Below are positions 45,702 to 54,814 of a DNA stretch of 64,000 bases, piece by piece. Location: contig NZ_JALLPK010000003.1 of the NCBI RefSeq assembly GCF_023276375.1, positions 362,941-426,940 of the forward strand, in the 5' to 3' direction. The notes under the pieces were generated by a model, which was not told the origin of the DNA, searched no databases, and saw only the letters and a program-made list of their open reading frames with translations. The stretch is from Halocatena marina. Lineage in GTDB: Archaea > Halobacteriota > Halobacteria > Halobacteriales > Haloarculaceae. A program made the position numbers and the translations under genes. Position 1 is the stretch's first letter. Every line of letters starts with the position of its first letter.

Positions 45702-46178
45702 TCAAGTGTCCTTCCGCCGCCGGTATATGAATTGAGCTCCGATGAATGCCAGAACGCTGATCACAAGCATCACCGTTCCGATCCCGAAAAAGAGACGCGG
45801 GAGGTAGCTGTCCGTCACATCTCGGGCCATCTTATTGTCTGGCCCAATGAGCGCTACTGTGTAGTACGTTCCATTGTGTTCGAAGACGTTGTTCGCCCAG
45901 AAAGGAATCGACGACGTGTTGCTTACCGCTGCAATGCCACTGAAATTTCCATTCACCCCTCGCAGCATCTCATTGAAATGGCCCTGGTTTTCGGCTCCCA
46001 GATCGTCGTAGTGGATCGCTGTCGCTGTCGTCGTAGTGGAACTATTCTCGATCTGTATGGCTATTCCGGTGGTTTCCTGGGCCTCCGTCATTCCATGACT
46101 GATGATTCCAACACCGACGATAAAACAAACGAGTCCGATGAGCTGTAACATCGTCGTTCGAGACGGTAACTTGACCAT
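45702..46178 (-). CDS. Two-TM membrane protein with extracellular loop
   Basis: 158 aa. TM1 LQLIGLVCFIVGVGIISHGM (about 11-30) and TM2 LFFGIGTVMLVISVLAFIGA (about 128-147), with a 95-residue loop carrying several possible N-glycosylation sites (NSS, NGT, NTS). Short basic C-terminus. No family recognised. Minus strand, between STAND and recombinase genes. Confidence 0.75.
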   Translation of the reverse strand: MVKLPSRTTMLQLIGLVCFIVGVGIISHGMTEAQETTGIAIQIENSSTTTTATAIHYDDLGAENQGHFNEMLRGVNGNFSGIAAVSNTSSIPFWANNVFEHNGTYYTVALIGPDNKMARDVTDSYLPRLFFGIGTVMLVISVLAFIGAQFIYRRRKDT

Positions 46179-46314
46179 ATCTTGGTCATCATATATGCGA
46201 TAGAAATATTTTGTGTTATGATCATTCGATTCAGAAGCTATGGCCCACCACTACAGCCAGGATTCTACCGAGTTCGGCTTATTCTCAGGCAGGAATCTCG
46301 CTGCAACACACGAC

Positions 46315-47007
46315 CTACTGCACTGGGGTGGCTGTCTCCACGAGATCGTGATAGTAGTCCTGTCCACGATCAGCGAGGCGGGAGATCGTCGCGAGTGAGA
46401 GGTCCGTCACTTCGTTGATCGAGCGGTAGGACTCGCCCTCATCGAGCAGCTTGAACGCGTCCATGATCGTCGGCCACTCGTCCGGATCCGGGACAAGCTT
46501 CTCTCCAGCCGCATCGAAGCGCGTTCCGAGTGGTGGGCGTCCCTGATAATGGCCCGCTTCCACCCGTTGTTGGGTCTCTCGCTTCGAGCGCTCAATCTCC
46601 TTGCGCTTTTCGACATCGTCGGTGGTCGCCTGAATCGCCTGCAACACGTATGCCCAATCCTCGTCGAGATCGACCGCCTCCCCTCGCTCGACCGAATGCA
46701 GCTCGACGCCAGCAGTGTCGAGATCGAGGAGCAACCGCAGGCGCTCTTTGCGATCACGAGACAGGCGGGAGTGATCCCGAACCACCACTGCATCAATCTC
46801 GTGCTCCTGGACGTACGAGAGCATCCGGGTGTACTCCTCGCGATCGTTGTCGTACCCCGAGGCCCCTTCGCCCTCGTTGTAGATCTCGACGAGCGAGAGG
46901 TCTGACTGAGTACAATAGTCGCGGATATCCGTTCGCTGGGTGGCAAGCGAGCGGTCGGACTGCTGTGACAATCGCACGTAGCCGACGGCTGTTCGCTCAC
47001 TCGTCAA
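46315..47007 (-). CDS. Serine recombinase/resolvase
   Basis: 230 aa, probable TTG start at 47007. AVGYVRLSQQSDRSLATQ holds the nucleophile Ser; AVVVRDHSRLSRDRKERLRL is the RLSR active-site motif. The C-terminal HTH is SYRSINEVTDLSLATISRLA. Small-resolvase class. Start overlaps the AbrB-like gene's stop region by 11 bp, so the two are coupled. Confidence 0.9.
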   Translation of the reverse strand: MTSERTAVGYVRLSQQSDRSLATQRTDIRDYCTQSDLSLVEIYNEGEGASGYDNDREEYTRMLSYVQEHEIDAVVVRDHSRLSRDRKERLRLLLDLDTAGVELHSVERGEAVDLDEDWAYVLQAIQATTDDVEKRKEIERSKRETQQRVEAGHYQGRPPLGTRFDAAGEKLVPDPDEWPTIMDAFKLLDEGESYRSINEVTDLSLATISRLADRGQDYYHDLVETATPVQ

Positions 47008-47149
47008 CGACCCGCACCTCCAACGCGTGAGCCGACTTCACCGACCACTCGAGACTTTTTCCTTCAAGATCCATTGCTTCGGCCAGTCCTTTCGGAATAG
47101 TAACCTTATACTGCTCATTGGCGCCTTTCGAGACCCGTGTTGTCGCCAT
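46997..47149 (-). CDS. AbrB/SpoVT-like DNA-binding protein
   Basis: 50 aa, too short for usual calling. MATTRVSKGANEQYKVTIPK GLAEAMDLEGKSLEW is a swapped-hairpin AbrB domain (the K-V-T-I-P-K motif). The stop overlaps the recombinase start. Likely a repressor of the pair or antitoxin-like partner. Confidence 0.75.
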   Translation of the reverse strand: MATTRVSKGANEQYKVTIPKGLAEAMDLEGKSLEWSVKSAHALEVRVVDE

Positions 47150-47197
47150 CTCTGTATAGGCCTATAGTCAGGGCTACTAGTAGGTCTTCTGGAGGGT

Positions 47198-47223
47198 GTT
47201 TCAGAAAGGGGGGTCTCTGAAAC
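47198..47223. repeat. Hairpin H2 with G6 loop (candidate terminal repeat)
   Basis: GTTTCAGA, AAGGGGGGTC, TCTGAAAC: perfect 8-bp stem. Its reverse complement aligns with H1, including flanking bases (CTAnTAGT). The 6.1 kb between H1 and H2 holds the STAND, membrane, recombinase and AbrB genes. Confidence 0.55.
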
Positions 47224-47357
47224 ATTTACTAGAGATGAGATGATGTGACGACAGCCAAACAGCACCCTAGGTAACGACCACTCTTCAGAGAGAAGACGAG
47301 GGGATCCAAGGTCGGCAGTTGGTGAACCGTACCGCGCCGCGCCAGCTGAGAAAAATA

Positions 47358-47482
47358 TCATTGACTCAATGAGCACCGCTGCACTGTGAATAGTTCGAGC
47401 GAGCCATGATACCTCATTCTCTCCGATGACAAGACACGTCTACCTCCATATATTTTTCTAGAAATCAATCCTTGACAGGAGT
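47358..47482 (+). promoter_or_regulatory. Promoter/leader P1 of pentapeptide gene 1
   Basis: CCATATATTTTTCT (TATA-like) at 47446-47459 and AGGAG one base before the ATG. The first 45 bp (ATTGACTCAATGAGCACCGC...) recur at 51665. P2 (48801-48923) shares the TATA and the following 25 bp. Confidence 0.55.
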
Positions 47483-48802
47483 ATGGCTGAGAAAAAGGCA
47501 GAGATCCCCGCGGATCGGTGTGGTTTTGAACTGTGTCGCGAGGATGTCGAATGGGTATTTAGTCAATCCAGATGGAATGAACTCATGGCTCCCGTCTGTT
47601 GCTGGCGGCCAGTCTGGAATTCTCACGACGACACAGAACGGTGTATCTGGCACGCTGATATCGACGAGAAACCGCTCGCAGAACTCATTGCGGCACGAGC
47701 AGACGCTTCCGAACGGCTTGATGGGGCCATCCTCCGGAATCTCCAAATAGAGCACGAAGCGTTGTCGTTTGCAGACTGCACACTCAACGGCGCCACATTT
47801 GATAATTCAGTGCTTAGAAAGGTCGATTTCATTTCCGCTACTCTCCGATTGGCTAACTTCACCACCGCTCATCTCCGATGGACGGACTTCACCGACGCTA
47901 CACTCATAGGGGCAGATTTCACCAACGCTACACCCATAGGGGGGAACTTCACCAACACTGATCTCCGATGGAGCGACTTCAGAGACGCTGACCTCGCAAC
48001 GGCCAACTTCGCCGATGCTGACTGTCTGGCCACTAATCTCTCGAATACCAACGTCAGAGAGGCGAATTTTCGGCACGCAACACTTCAGCATGCGGTGCTT
48101 ACTCGGGCCGACTGTCGAGGAACTACTTTCACTAGTGCGCTCCTCTACGAGACCGTCTTTTCGGATACGCGCATCAATTCCCAAACGACATTTTTCGATC
48201 CGGAGGCGACGTTCTACGACTCGATCACGTCGCGGCCGGGGTGTGTGTACGAGGAAAATCCCCTTTCCGATGAGCAACTTCCCGAGGGTGTGCACCCACT
48301 TGAAGCCGCCCGTTGGGTATACCGGCGGCTCGAAACACTCCATGAGGAGAACGCCCTCTCCGAAGCTGCTCGCGAGTTCCACATCAGTAAGGAAGAGGCT
48401 GAACGAGCACTCAATTGGAAACAGGGCGAATACCGCCGCTGGGGCGTCAAAACGCTCATGTGGCATCTCACTAGACACGGCGAGAGCGTCCAGCGTCTGC
48501 TCATCTGGTGGGGACTCGTCATTGCTGCAGGGGGAGTACTCTTCTCGGCTGTCGGTGGAGTGATGGGAGCCGATGGCACTCACTATGCCATTACGTCGCT
48601 TGCCGAGCTCGGGACGCTCGCTGGCTGGAAGGAGGTCGGATGGAACCTGTATTTCAGCCTCGCCACCTTCACGACGATTATGGACGGCGGGCTCGCACCG
48701 GTTGGACCGTGGACACGGGCTATTGTCGCCGGGGAATCACTCGCTGGGATCGTGCTGACCGCCCTCTTTGTCTTCATTCTCGGCCGACGGACTGCACGGT
48801 AA
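47483..48802 (+). CDS. Pentapeptide-repeat protein with C-terminal channel-like domain, copy 1
   Basis: 439 aa. N-terminal domain (1-105) has CCWRPVW and ERCIWHADIDEKPL. Residues about 108-215 are pentapeptide repeats (ATFDN, VDFIS, ANFTT, TDFTD, ADFTN). A linker with helical TEEAL-like region (EENALSEAAREFHISKEEAE) leads to two TM segments (LLIWWGLVIAAGGVLFSAVG and AIVAGESLAGIVLTALFVFI) with a pore-like loop FTTIMDGGLAP between. Resembles Ion_trans_2 but lacks GYG. Membrane protein, possibly a gated effector. Paralog directly downstream. Confidence 0.8.
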   Translation: MAEKKAEIPADRCGFELCREDVEWVFSQSRWNELMAPVCCWRPVWNSHDDTERCIWHADIDEKPLAELIAARADASERLDGAILRNLQIEHEALSFADCTLNGATFDNSVLRKVDFISATLRLANFTTAHLRWTDFTDATLIGADFTNATPIGGNFTNTDLRWSDFRDADLATANFADADCLATNLSNTNVREANFRHATLQHAVLTRADCRGTTFTSALLYETVFSDTRINSQTTFFDPEATFYDSITSRPGCVYEENPLSDEQLPEGVHPLEAARWVYRRLETLHEENALSEAAREFHISKEEAERALNWKQGEYRRWGVKTLMWHLTRHGESVQRLLIWWGLVIAAGGVLFSAVGGVMGADGTHYAITSLAELGTLAGWKEVGWNLYFSLATFTTIMDGGLAPVGPWTRAIVAGESLAGIVLTALFVFILGRRTAR

Positions 48803-48923
48803 GGTCTTCATCAACTTCGACGTGATCGAGCTGTTCGAGCGAACTCACGATACTTCATTATCCCCGACTACAAGACACGTCTATCTCCATATATTTTTCT
48901 GGAAATCAATCCTCGGGAGGAGT
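48801..48923 (+). promoter_or_regulatory. Promoter/leader P2 of pentapeptide gene 2
   Basis: Same TATA box CCATATATTTTTCT at 48886-48899 and GGGAGGAG one base before the ATG. Indicates each paralog has its own promoter. Confidence 0.5.
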
Positions 48924-50453
48924 ATGGCTGAGAAGAAGGCTGAGGTACCCGCAGATCGGTGTGGCTTTGAACTGCAACTCGATGATATTGGCTTTGCTGG
49001 CTCTCGCAGCTGGTGGGTGGAAGAAACTAACCCTGTCTGTTGCTGGCGGCCTGTCTGGGAATCTCACGATGACACAGAACGGTGTATCTGGCACGCAGAT
49101 GTGGACGAAAAATCACTTGAAGAACTTATCAGAGATCGGTTAGATACTCCTGAACGGCTCGATGGAGCTATTCTCCATAATCTCCACATAGAGGACGAAA
49201 CATTGTCATTTGGGGGCTGCACACTCCACGGAGCCAGATTTGATAATTCGAGACTCTTGGATATCGATTTTGTTGACGCTGACCTCCGACAGGCTGACTT
49301 CAGCGATACTGACCTCCACGAGGTTAACTTCAGCGACGCTTTCCTCCGACAGGCTAACTTCACCGATGCGTACCTCCTAGGGCTCAATTTCACTGACGCT
49401 TTTCTCCGAGAGGCCACCTTTACCGACGCTGACATTCCAATGGCTCCTTTCATCGACGCTGACCTCGAAGTGACTACCTTCACCAACGCTGACCTCCAGG
49501 GGACCGACTTCACCAACGCTCACCTCTTAGTAGTCGATTTCACCGACGCTGACCTTCAGTGGACCTATTTCATCGACGCTGGCCTCATAGGGAGTGACTT
49601 CACTAACGCTGACCTCCGAGGGACCTATTTCACCGACGCTGACCTCCGAGGGACCGACTTCACCGACGCTGATCTTGGTGACGCTGATTTGTCGGACGCT
49701 GACGCCGAGGAGGCGAATTTTCGGCACGCAACACTTCAGCATGCGGTGCTGACGCGTACCGACTGTCGGGAGGCAACATTTACGAGTGCACTCTTCTACG
49801 AGACCGTTTTTTCGGACACGCGCATCAACTCCAAAACGACGTTTTTCGATCCGGAGACGACATTCTACGACTCCATCACGTCGCGTCCGAGCTGTGTCTA
49901 CGAGAAAAACCCTCAAACTGCCGAACAACTTCCCGAAGACGTGCACCCGCTCGAAGCCACCCGGTGGGTGTACCGACGACTCGAAACCCTCCACGAGGAG
50001 AACGCCCTCTCGGAAGCCGCTCGCGAGTTCCACATCAGCAAGGAAGAGGCCGAACGCGCCCTCTACTGGGACCAGGGAGAATACGGTCCGTGGGGCGTCA
50101 AAACGCTGATGTGGTACCTCACCAGACACGGCGAGAGCGTCAAACGTGTGCTTACGTGGTGGGGTGGCGTCATCCTCTCTGCAGGCCTCCTGTTCGCGGG
50201 TTTCGGTGGCGTAAAGGACGCTGCTGGTACCACATACGCCATCACCTCACTCGGTGAATTGAGAACGGTCGCTGGCTGGCAGGAGATCCTGCTAAACATC
50301 TACTTCAGCGTCACCACGTTCTCGACGATCATGGATGGCGGGCTCGCCCCCGCTGGAAACGGAACGCGGGCCGTCGTCGCCGTTGAGTCGATCACCGGCG
50401 CGCTGCTTGTCGCCCTCCTCGTCTTCGTTCTTGGCCGTCGAGTCGCACGGTAA
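48924..50453 (+). CDS. Pentapeptide-repeat protein with C-terminal channel-like domain, copy 2
   Basis: 509 aa, exactly 70 residues (14 pentapeptides) longer than copy 1, all in the repeat domain (e.g. ADLRGTYFTDADLRGTDFTD). Flanking domains align without gaps. The pore-like loop is FSTIMDGGLAPAG. TM segments VLTWWGGVILSAGLLFAGFG and VVAVESITGALLVALLVFVL. Same promoter layout as copy 1. Repeat expansion changes the beta-helix length; role unknown. Confidence 0.8.
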   Translation: MAEKKAEVPADRCGFELQLDDIGFAGSRSWWVEETNPVCCWRPVWESHDDTERCIWHADVDEKSLEELIRDRLDTPERLDGAILHNLHIEDETLSFGGCTLHGARFDNSRLLDIDFVDADLRQADFSDTDLHEVNFSDAFLRQANFTDAYLLGLNFTDAFLREATFTDADIPMAPFIDADLEVTTFTNADLQGTDFTNAHLLVVDFTDADLQWTYFIDAGLIGSDFTNADLRGTYFTDADLRGTDFTDADLGDADLSDADAEEANFRHATLQHAVLTRTDCREATFTSALFYETVFSDTRINSKTTFFDPETTFYDSITSRPSCVYEKNPQTAEQLPEDVHPLEATRWVYRRLETLHEENALSEAAREFHISKEEAERALYWDQGEYGPWGVKTLMWYLTRHGESVKRVLTWWGGVILSAGLLFAGFGGVKDAAGTTYAITSLGELRTVAGWQEILLNIYFSVTTFSTIMDGGLAPAGNGTRAVVAVESITGALLVALLVFVLGRRVAR

Positions 50454-50824
50454 GACCATCGGGTTATCTACCTACTACGACGACCACATGACACTCATTC
50501 AGGGCTAGCGATCTCGCGACTTCACATACTTCTCGCCACCCTCAACTTACAGATAAAGTCGCCCACCTTTCCGCCAGTCTGCTCAGAAACTATAGTTTTA
50601 GACCATGGGAACGGGTCACACTGTCTAACTTTGCTGGAGTCTCGGACCTCCGAATGATTCAGAAACTCGAATCTTGAATGGTGATATAGACTCTTTCAGC
50701 AAATCACATTCAATGTCCATGAACGATCTCATGATAAAAACGGAATATAAGCGTATTATGGTTCATAGACTATGAATTAACTTCATACCAAAAGAAATTA
50801 TAGTACTGAAGTAATGGGTGAAAT
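50454..50824. promoter_or_regulatory. Spacer with inverted repeat before HTH gene
   Basis: No gene. TTCATA-GAC-TATGAA at 50762-50776 is a perfect palindrome, followed by another TTCATA at 50780, 45-60 bp before the ATG at 50825. Candidate operator for the regulator downstream. Confidence 0.5.
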
Positions 50825-51532
50825 ATGTCCAAATCGGACACTAAAGAAAGAATTGTCAGAGCGCTTCGGAGCACCGACGAACCCGCACTGTCAGCGAAAA
50901 GGCTTGCTGATACACTCGACGTCTCCGTTCGTACAATCAATAATCATGTTGGTCGCTTGGAGAAGGAATCTCGACTGGAAACGACACAGATTGGCAATGC
51001 CACGGCCTATTATGTCCCTTTCGAAGATCTTCCTTCTCACAACCAGCCAGACCACACCTGCAGGCGATGTGGTCGAGAAGTCAGCGAAGTATATGATTTC
51101 GCAAAGCTCGATGTAGAGACTTACTTCGATAAAAGAGGCTCTCGCTCAGACTCAACCTTTTTTGAGATTTTCTGTCGGTTTTGCTACACCGACTTTCTAG
51201 ACTGGATCCATGACCCATCAGCAATCGGCGACTATCCTCAAGTCCATGCTTGGGATATTCCGTCGGATCAACTAGACGAGGTGCGGGAAAATGAGGACAT
51301 ACAAACGACATCAGAGAACACAGAGTGGCTGCCTGACGAACGGAGAGTTCTATACGAATTTGTTAAAGAGACTGATAACGAGGACGATCAAGCCGTCCCA
51401 GAGCACGAGATTATCGCCAAAGGAGAAGATCAAGGTATGACTCGGAGACAGGCTAAGAAAGCCCTCCGAAAGCTCAAAGCAGCAGGGCTCATCTATGAAA
51501 CGGCTATTGATCAATACAAAATCGCGATATAG
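50825..51532 (+). CDS. HTH protein with central zinc-ribbon-like Cys pairs
   Basis: 235 aa. Winged helix at 5-60 (LSAKRLADTLDVSVRTINNH). HTCRRCGREVSEVYDF and FCRFCYTDFLDW give four Cys. A second HTH at the C-terminus (PEHEIIAKGEDQGMTRRQAK KALRKLKAAGLIY). Likely transcription regulator; the palindrome upstream suggests autoregulation. Confidence 0.75.
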   Translation: MSKSDTKERIVRALRSTDEPALSAKRLADTLDVSVRTINNHVGRLEKESRLETTQIGNATAYYVPFEDLPSHNQPDHTCRRCGREVSEVYDFAKLDVETYFDKRGSRSDSTFFEIFCRFCYTDFLDWIHDPSAIGDYPQVHAWDIPSDQLDEVRENEDIQTTSENTEWLPDERRVLYEFVKETDNEDDQAVPEHEIIAKGEDQGMTRRQAKKALRKLKAAGLIYETAIDQYKIAI

Positions 51533-51656
51533 GAATTTCTCATCATTATGGCTTGAACGATCGTTCAAATACACAACCAAAATCGGCGATTGCAGGAGTT
51601 TCGGACATCACACGAAATCGCACCACAATCAAACCGTACTTCGCTGCAACCCCCAA

Positions 51657-51730
51657 GAGAACATTATTGATTCGATGAGCACCGCTGCGCTGTGAACAAT
51701 TCGAATGAGGACACACGACATCTTACTCCG
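51657..51730 (+). pseudogene. Third copy of pentapeptide leader, no gene
   Basis: GATTCGATGAGCACCGCTGC, then GCTGTGAACAATTCGAATGAG, matches P1 at 47358-47402 almost base for base. No pentapeptide gene follows; a lost third paralog or moved leader. Confidence 0.5.
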
Positions 51731-51757
51731 CGTCAATAATTTGTATCTACGATGGGT

Positions 51758-53119
51758 TCAGGTATTCCTTGCAAGATATATTAACTCCACGTCGCGCAAC
51801 TTGTCTCGCTTGATGTTCTCGTCTTCATCACGAAGATCGCTGACCAGTTCCTCCATCAGATCTATCGGTTGGGTGGGAGTATTCCCATACACCAGATCGT
51901 ACACCGGATACGAGTCGGAACCTATTTTGAGGTTCTTCGATGCATATACCCCAACCCTATCGTGGATTGCGTCGTTACAGTGGGTGGCATATTCGTTCGC
52001 CCTCGAACTCGATAGTTCTAAATTCATCTTCCCAATTCTCCGTAGGTGGGACTGCTTTCCCATCACCATCAGGGCGCGTTCTAAGGGTCGAATCGTAGTA
52101 CCGCCGATGTCCTCCTTGATGATCGTGTTGAAGAGTTCGTCGATGTCGTGGCTATACTCGCAGATCCAGTAGGCGCCGTGGAAGTAGTTCTTCAGATTCG
52201 CTCTGATGAGGAACTCGGTCTTCTTGTCCTCCTCGTCGTCCTCTCCAGCGAGGACTAACTTGTTCCGTTCGTCAAAGAATCGGTAGAGGCTCGGCCGCTC
52301 AAAGTCAAGGCTACCCGTGCTTCTCCACGTCTTCACGGCGGAGTTGAGCGCCTCGTTGGTGTCCTTCGTGGGGTTTGGGGTCACCAACTCGCCCATCGGC
52401 ATCGCATCGTCATCGGATGGCGCGACCTTCAGCTCAAATCCGGCCAGCTGTTCGTCCGGGATTCCGACGACCTGAGCGAACTCATCTGATAGTTCCCGAA
52501 TCTTCTCATTGATAAGCTCCTCCCGGTAGCGCATCAAGTCCCTGAAATCACTGCTCTTCATCCGCTTCGTCTTCGACCCTTCTCGCGTGTACGCCTGACC
52601 AGCCGCGATGAACTCGCCCCCACCGTTTTTCCTGAGGGTTTTTTCGACCACGAGCGGCACCTGTTCGGCTTGACGAATGACCACGACACCACCCTCTTTA
52701 CCGTTGTAGTCCAGCTCGAATACTTCGAAGTCGGGAGTGGGAGTAACTTTCCCATCTAAGATGTTCCTTACTCGTGCATCGTCTACGTCGAGCAATTGTT
52801 CTCCCTCTCGGGGTCGACGGTACTGCATTCCGATGAACTCACCGTTATCGTCGAAGCCGATAAAGACGTACCTAAACCTCGCCTGTGTGCGGACGTTTGC
52901 AAGTGCCGTGAACAGCTTGATGATCCGGGACTCTCGCCGCCGAATATGGTGGTCGGATTTTGCCGAGATGTATAGGTCGCCCTTGTAGTCCAGAATCTCG
53001 CCCTCCTGCGGCACCTCACTCTCGATGATATCCACGATCTCAGAATCGTCCACCTCCGGTGATTCGAGAAGCCCCCGGAGCATCTTGTGCCACGGTGGAT
53101 TACCCACATTCTCAATCAT
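51758..53119 (-). CDS. AlbA_2 (Schlafen-type) domain protein
   Basis: 453 aa. EGEILDYKGDLYISAKS and IKLFTALANVRTQARFRYVF IGFDDNGEFIGMQ are the AlbA_2 core (E...D-x-K, then FANT/ANV and G-x-D-D-x-G). The C-terminal half (about 220-453) has no named domain. AlbA_2 proteins are linked to nucleic-acid binding/cleavage and occur in defence regions. R3 lies 159 bp upstream of its start. Confidence 0.8.
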   Translation of the reverse strand: MIENVGNPPWHKMLRGLLESPEVDDSEIVDIIESEVPQEGEILDYKGDLYISAKSDHHIRRRESRIIKLFTALANVRTQARFRYVFIGFDDNGEFIGMQYRRPREGEQLLDVDDARVRNILDGKVTPTPDFEVFELDYNGKEGGVVVIRQAEQVPLVVEKTLRKNGGGEFIAAGQAYTREGSKTKRMKSSDFRDLMRYREELINEKIRELSDEFAQVVGIPDEQLAGFELKVAPSDDDAMPMGELVTPNPTKDTNEALNSAVKTWRSTGSLDFERPSLYRFFDERNKLVLAGEDDEEDKKTEFLIRANLKNYFHGAYWICEYSHDIDELFNTIIKEDIGGTTIRPLERALMVMGKQSHLRRIGKMNLELSSSRANEYATHCNDAIHDRVGVYASKNLKIGSDSYPVYDLVYGNTPTQPIDLMEELVSDLRDEDENIKRDKLRDVELIYLARNT

Positions 53120-53277
53120 TACTATGCCAGATATGTATTCGATTAAATGTTTTGTGGCTACTTGTTGAGAATAATATATAGTTTATGGATCAGACTGGTC
53201 GTACTTCTGCGGTATTCATTTTCTAAGAAATAAACACTTATCGGAGATTGCTGGAGTCTCCAACATTCTCACGAAAG

Positions 53278-53325
53278 CCTTATGTAACGAATGGCCTTCA
53301 CCCAACGTCTGATTGTTATATAAGG
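53278..53325. repeat. 48-bp inverted-repeat element R3
   Basis: Arms CCTTATGTAAC and GTTATATAAGG (one mismatch), same total length as R1. In the 600-bp gap 53120-53723 that has no gene. Confidence 0.75.
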
Positions 53326-53723
53326 TCAAATCAGCGTTCAGAACATGAGCAGCCGTTTTCTCTCATCATCGTGAGAAGTTGGTGGTTCTCGACGAATCGA
53401 CGTGATCATGATGACTGATTCAGCTCGAACACCGATACTACCCAGAAACCGGCCCCATAGAATCCATTTCATTTCCATCTCTGACCCATGGGTCTCGAGA
53501 AAATCAAATCGTTTCAGCGCCCGCTCTCGGCCCCTGAGACGATGGAGATTGAAAACAGGCTTCTAAGGCGTTCACTACTGGATTGAGGAATGGATCTTAC
53601 CAAGGAATGCTCTCCAACAGAAGACGATTCGTTGGTAAGACGCGCGGACTTCAGTACGACGCTCGATCTCTCATCTCTGCCGCCCACACATTCATTATTA
53701 TCCATAATTCAGTTAATACTACA

Positions 53724-54200
53724 GTGAATAAGAAAGAACATATCATCAACGGAGTGCTCATCGGCATTGGGGTCGGCGTGCTCCTCTCCCCGACGGGGGA
53801 CAAATGGATGGTTCACTCGGTTTTCTCAGTCGCAATCCCAGTCACACTCGGCGCACTCGTCCCCGACATCGACACAGAATTCGGCAAACATCGCAAAACC
53901 CTCCACAATGTCTTTGTATTGGCTGTTTTCGCAGCGTTCCCATTTGTGTACGATAATCTGCAATACGTCTGGATTGGTGTGCTCACACACTTTGTCCTCG
54001 ATTACCTTGGGTCAAAGCGAGGGATTGCACTCTTCTATCCGTTATCCACGGATGAATGGAATTCTCCGTTCGGTGTCAAGGTCACCAACCGGTTTGCTAG
54101 TATTGTGACCATCCTCGTGACTGTGTTCGAATTGACGATCGGCTATTTCGTGCTCATCGGGAGCACAGTGGCAGGAGCCACACTTCCTCTGATAGGGTGA
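53724..54200 (+). CDS. DUF457/YdjM-like membrane metal-dependent hydrolase
   Basis: 158 aa from GTG 53724. Several TM segments (EHIINGVLIGIGVGVLL; FVLAVFAAFPFVYDN; FASIVTILVTVFELTIGYFV). LVPDIDTEFGKHRKTLHN and THFVLDYLGSK supply the conserved Asp/His residues. A family of membrane proteins of unclear substrate. Intact. Confidence 0.8.
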   Translation: MNKKEHIINGVLIGIGVGVLLSPTGDKWMVHSVFSVAIPVTLGALVPDIDTEFGKHRKTLHNVFVLAVFAAFPFVYDNLQYVWIGVLTHFVLDYLGSKRGIALFYPLSTDEWNSPFGVKVTNRFASIVTILVTVFELTIGYFVLIGSTVAGATLPLIG

Positions 54201-54448
54201 TGAGAATAGGACTGTGGGTTGCTTGTCGGAAAACGAACCACAGCCCACTGTACAGCGGTGAGGATACAGTAGCAAGCGATTGTTGATGCGCTGTTGCTAC
54301 AGATCCATGGCAAAACCTTCTTGCTTGTTCCCACAGTACTACCTCTGCTATCTGGGACGAGCGCTCAGTAAGTTATGAGCGCTCTCTTGTTCTCACCCAG
54401 AGTTCAACCGCTCTCATTCCTATATCCGTTCCCATCAACACGATCGAT

Positions 54449-54589
54449 ATGATCGCAAGAGCGACGTTTATCGTCATTGTCGATGCCGTCTGGATTCTCG
54501 CCGCCATGCTATCTGGGACGAGTGCTCAGACGACACGCCACCATCCGGTAAGCACAGTAATAAGCCCTCTGATTTTATTAGTAAAATGA
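54449..54589 (+). CDS. Possible small membrane peptide
   Basis: 46 aa (MIARATFIVIVDAVWILAAM). Its segment ATGCTATCTGGGACGAG is also at about 54347, a 22-bp direct repeat, so it may be duplicated debris. Weak support. Confidence 0.3.
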   Translation: MIARATFIVIVDAVWILAAMLSGTSAQTTRHHPVSTVISPLILLVK

Positions 54590-54590
54590 G

Positions 54591-54630
54591 CCTCATACGA
54601 GAATTCGCCTCTAAGAATTCCCATATGAGG
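54591..54630. terminator. 40-bp imperfect palindrome
   Basis: CCTCATACGAGAATTC and GAATTCCCATATGAGG, 16-bp arms with two mismatches and an 8-base loop. Could be a terminator or operator. A smaller one TTGCTTA/TAAGCAA is at 54729-54749. Confidence 0.45.
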
Positions 54631-54814
54631 ATTCTCTATAAAACTTTCCATGTAAGGGACTAAGCAAGAACTCATATAATGGAGTATGACTTAATCTGAG
54701 ATCTCATAAAACCCGGCTTTGTGAACCCTTGCTTATCAAAATTAAGCAATGCTCAATCCCCATCCGATCTGAATCTCGCGACGCTACCTCCTAGAAGACG
54801 CGTGAACTACTCAC

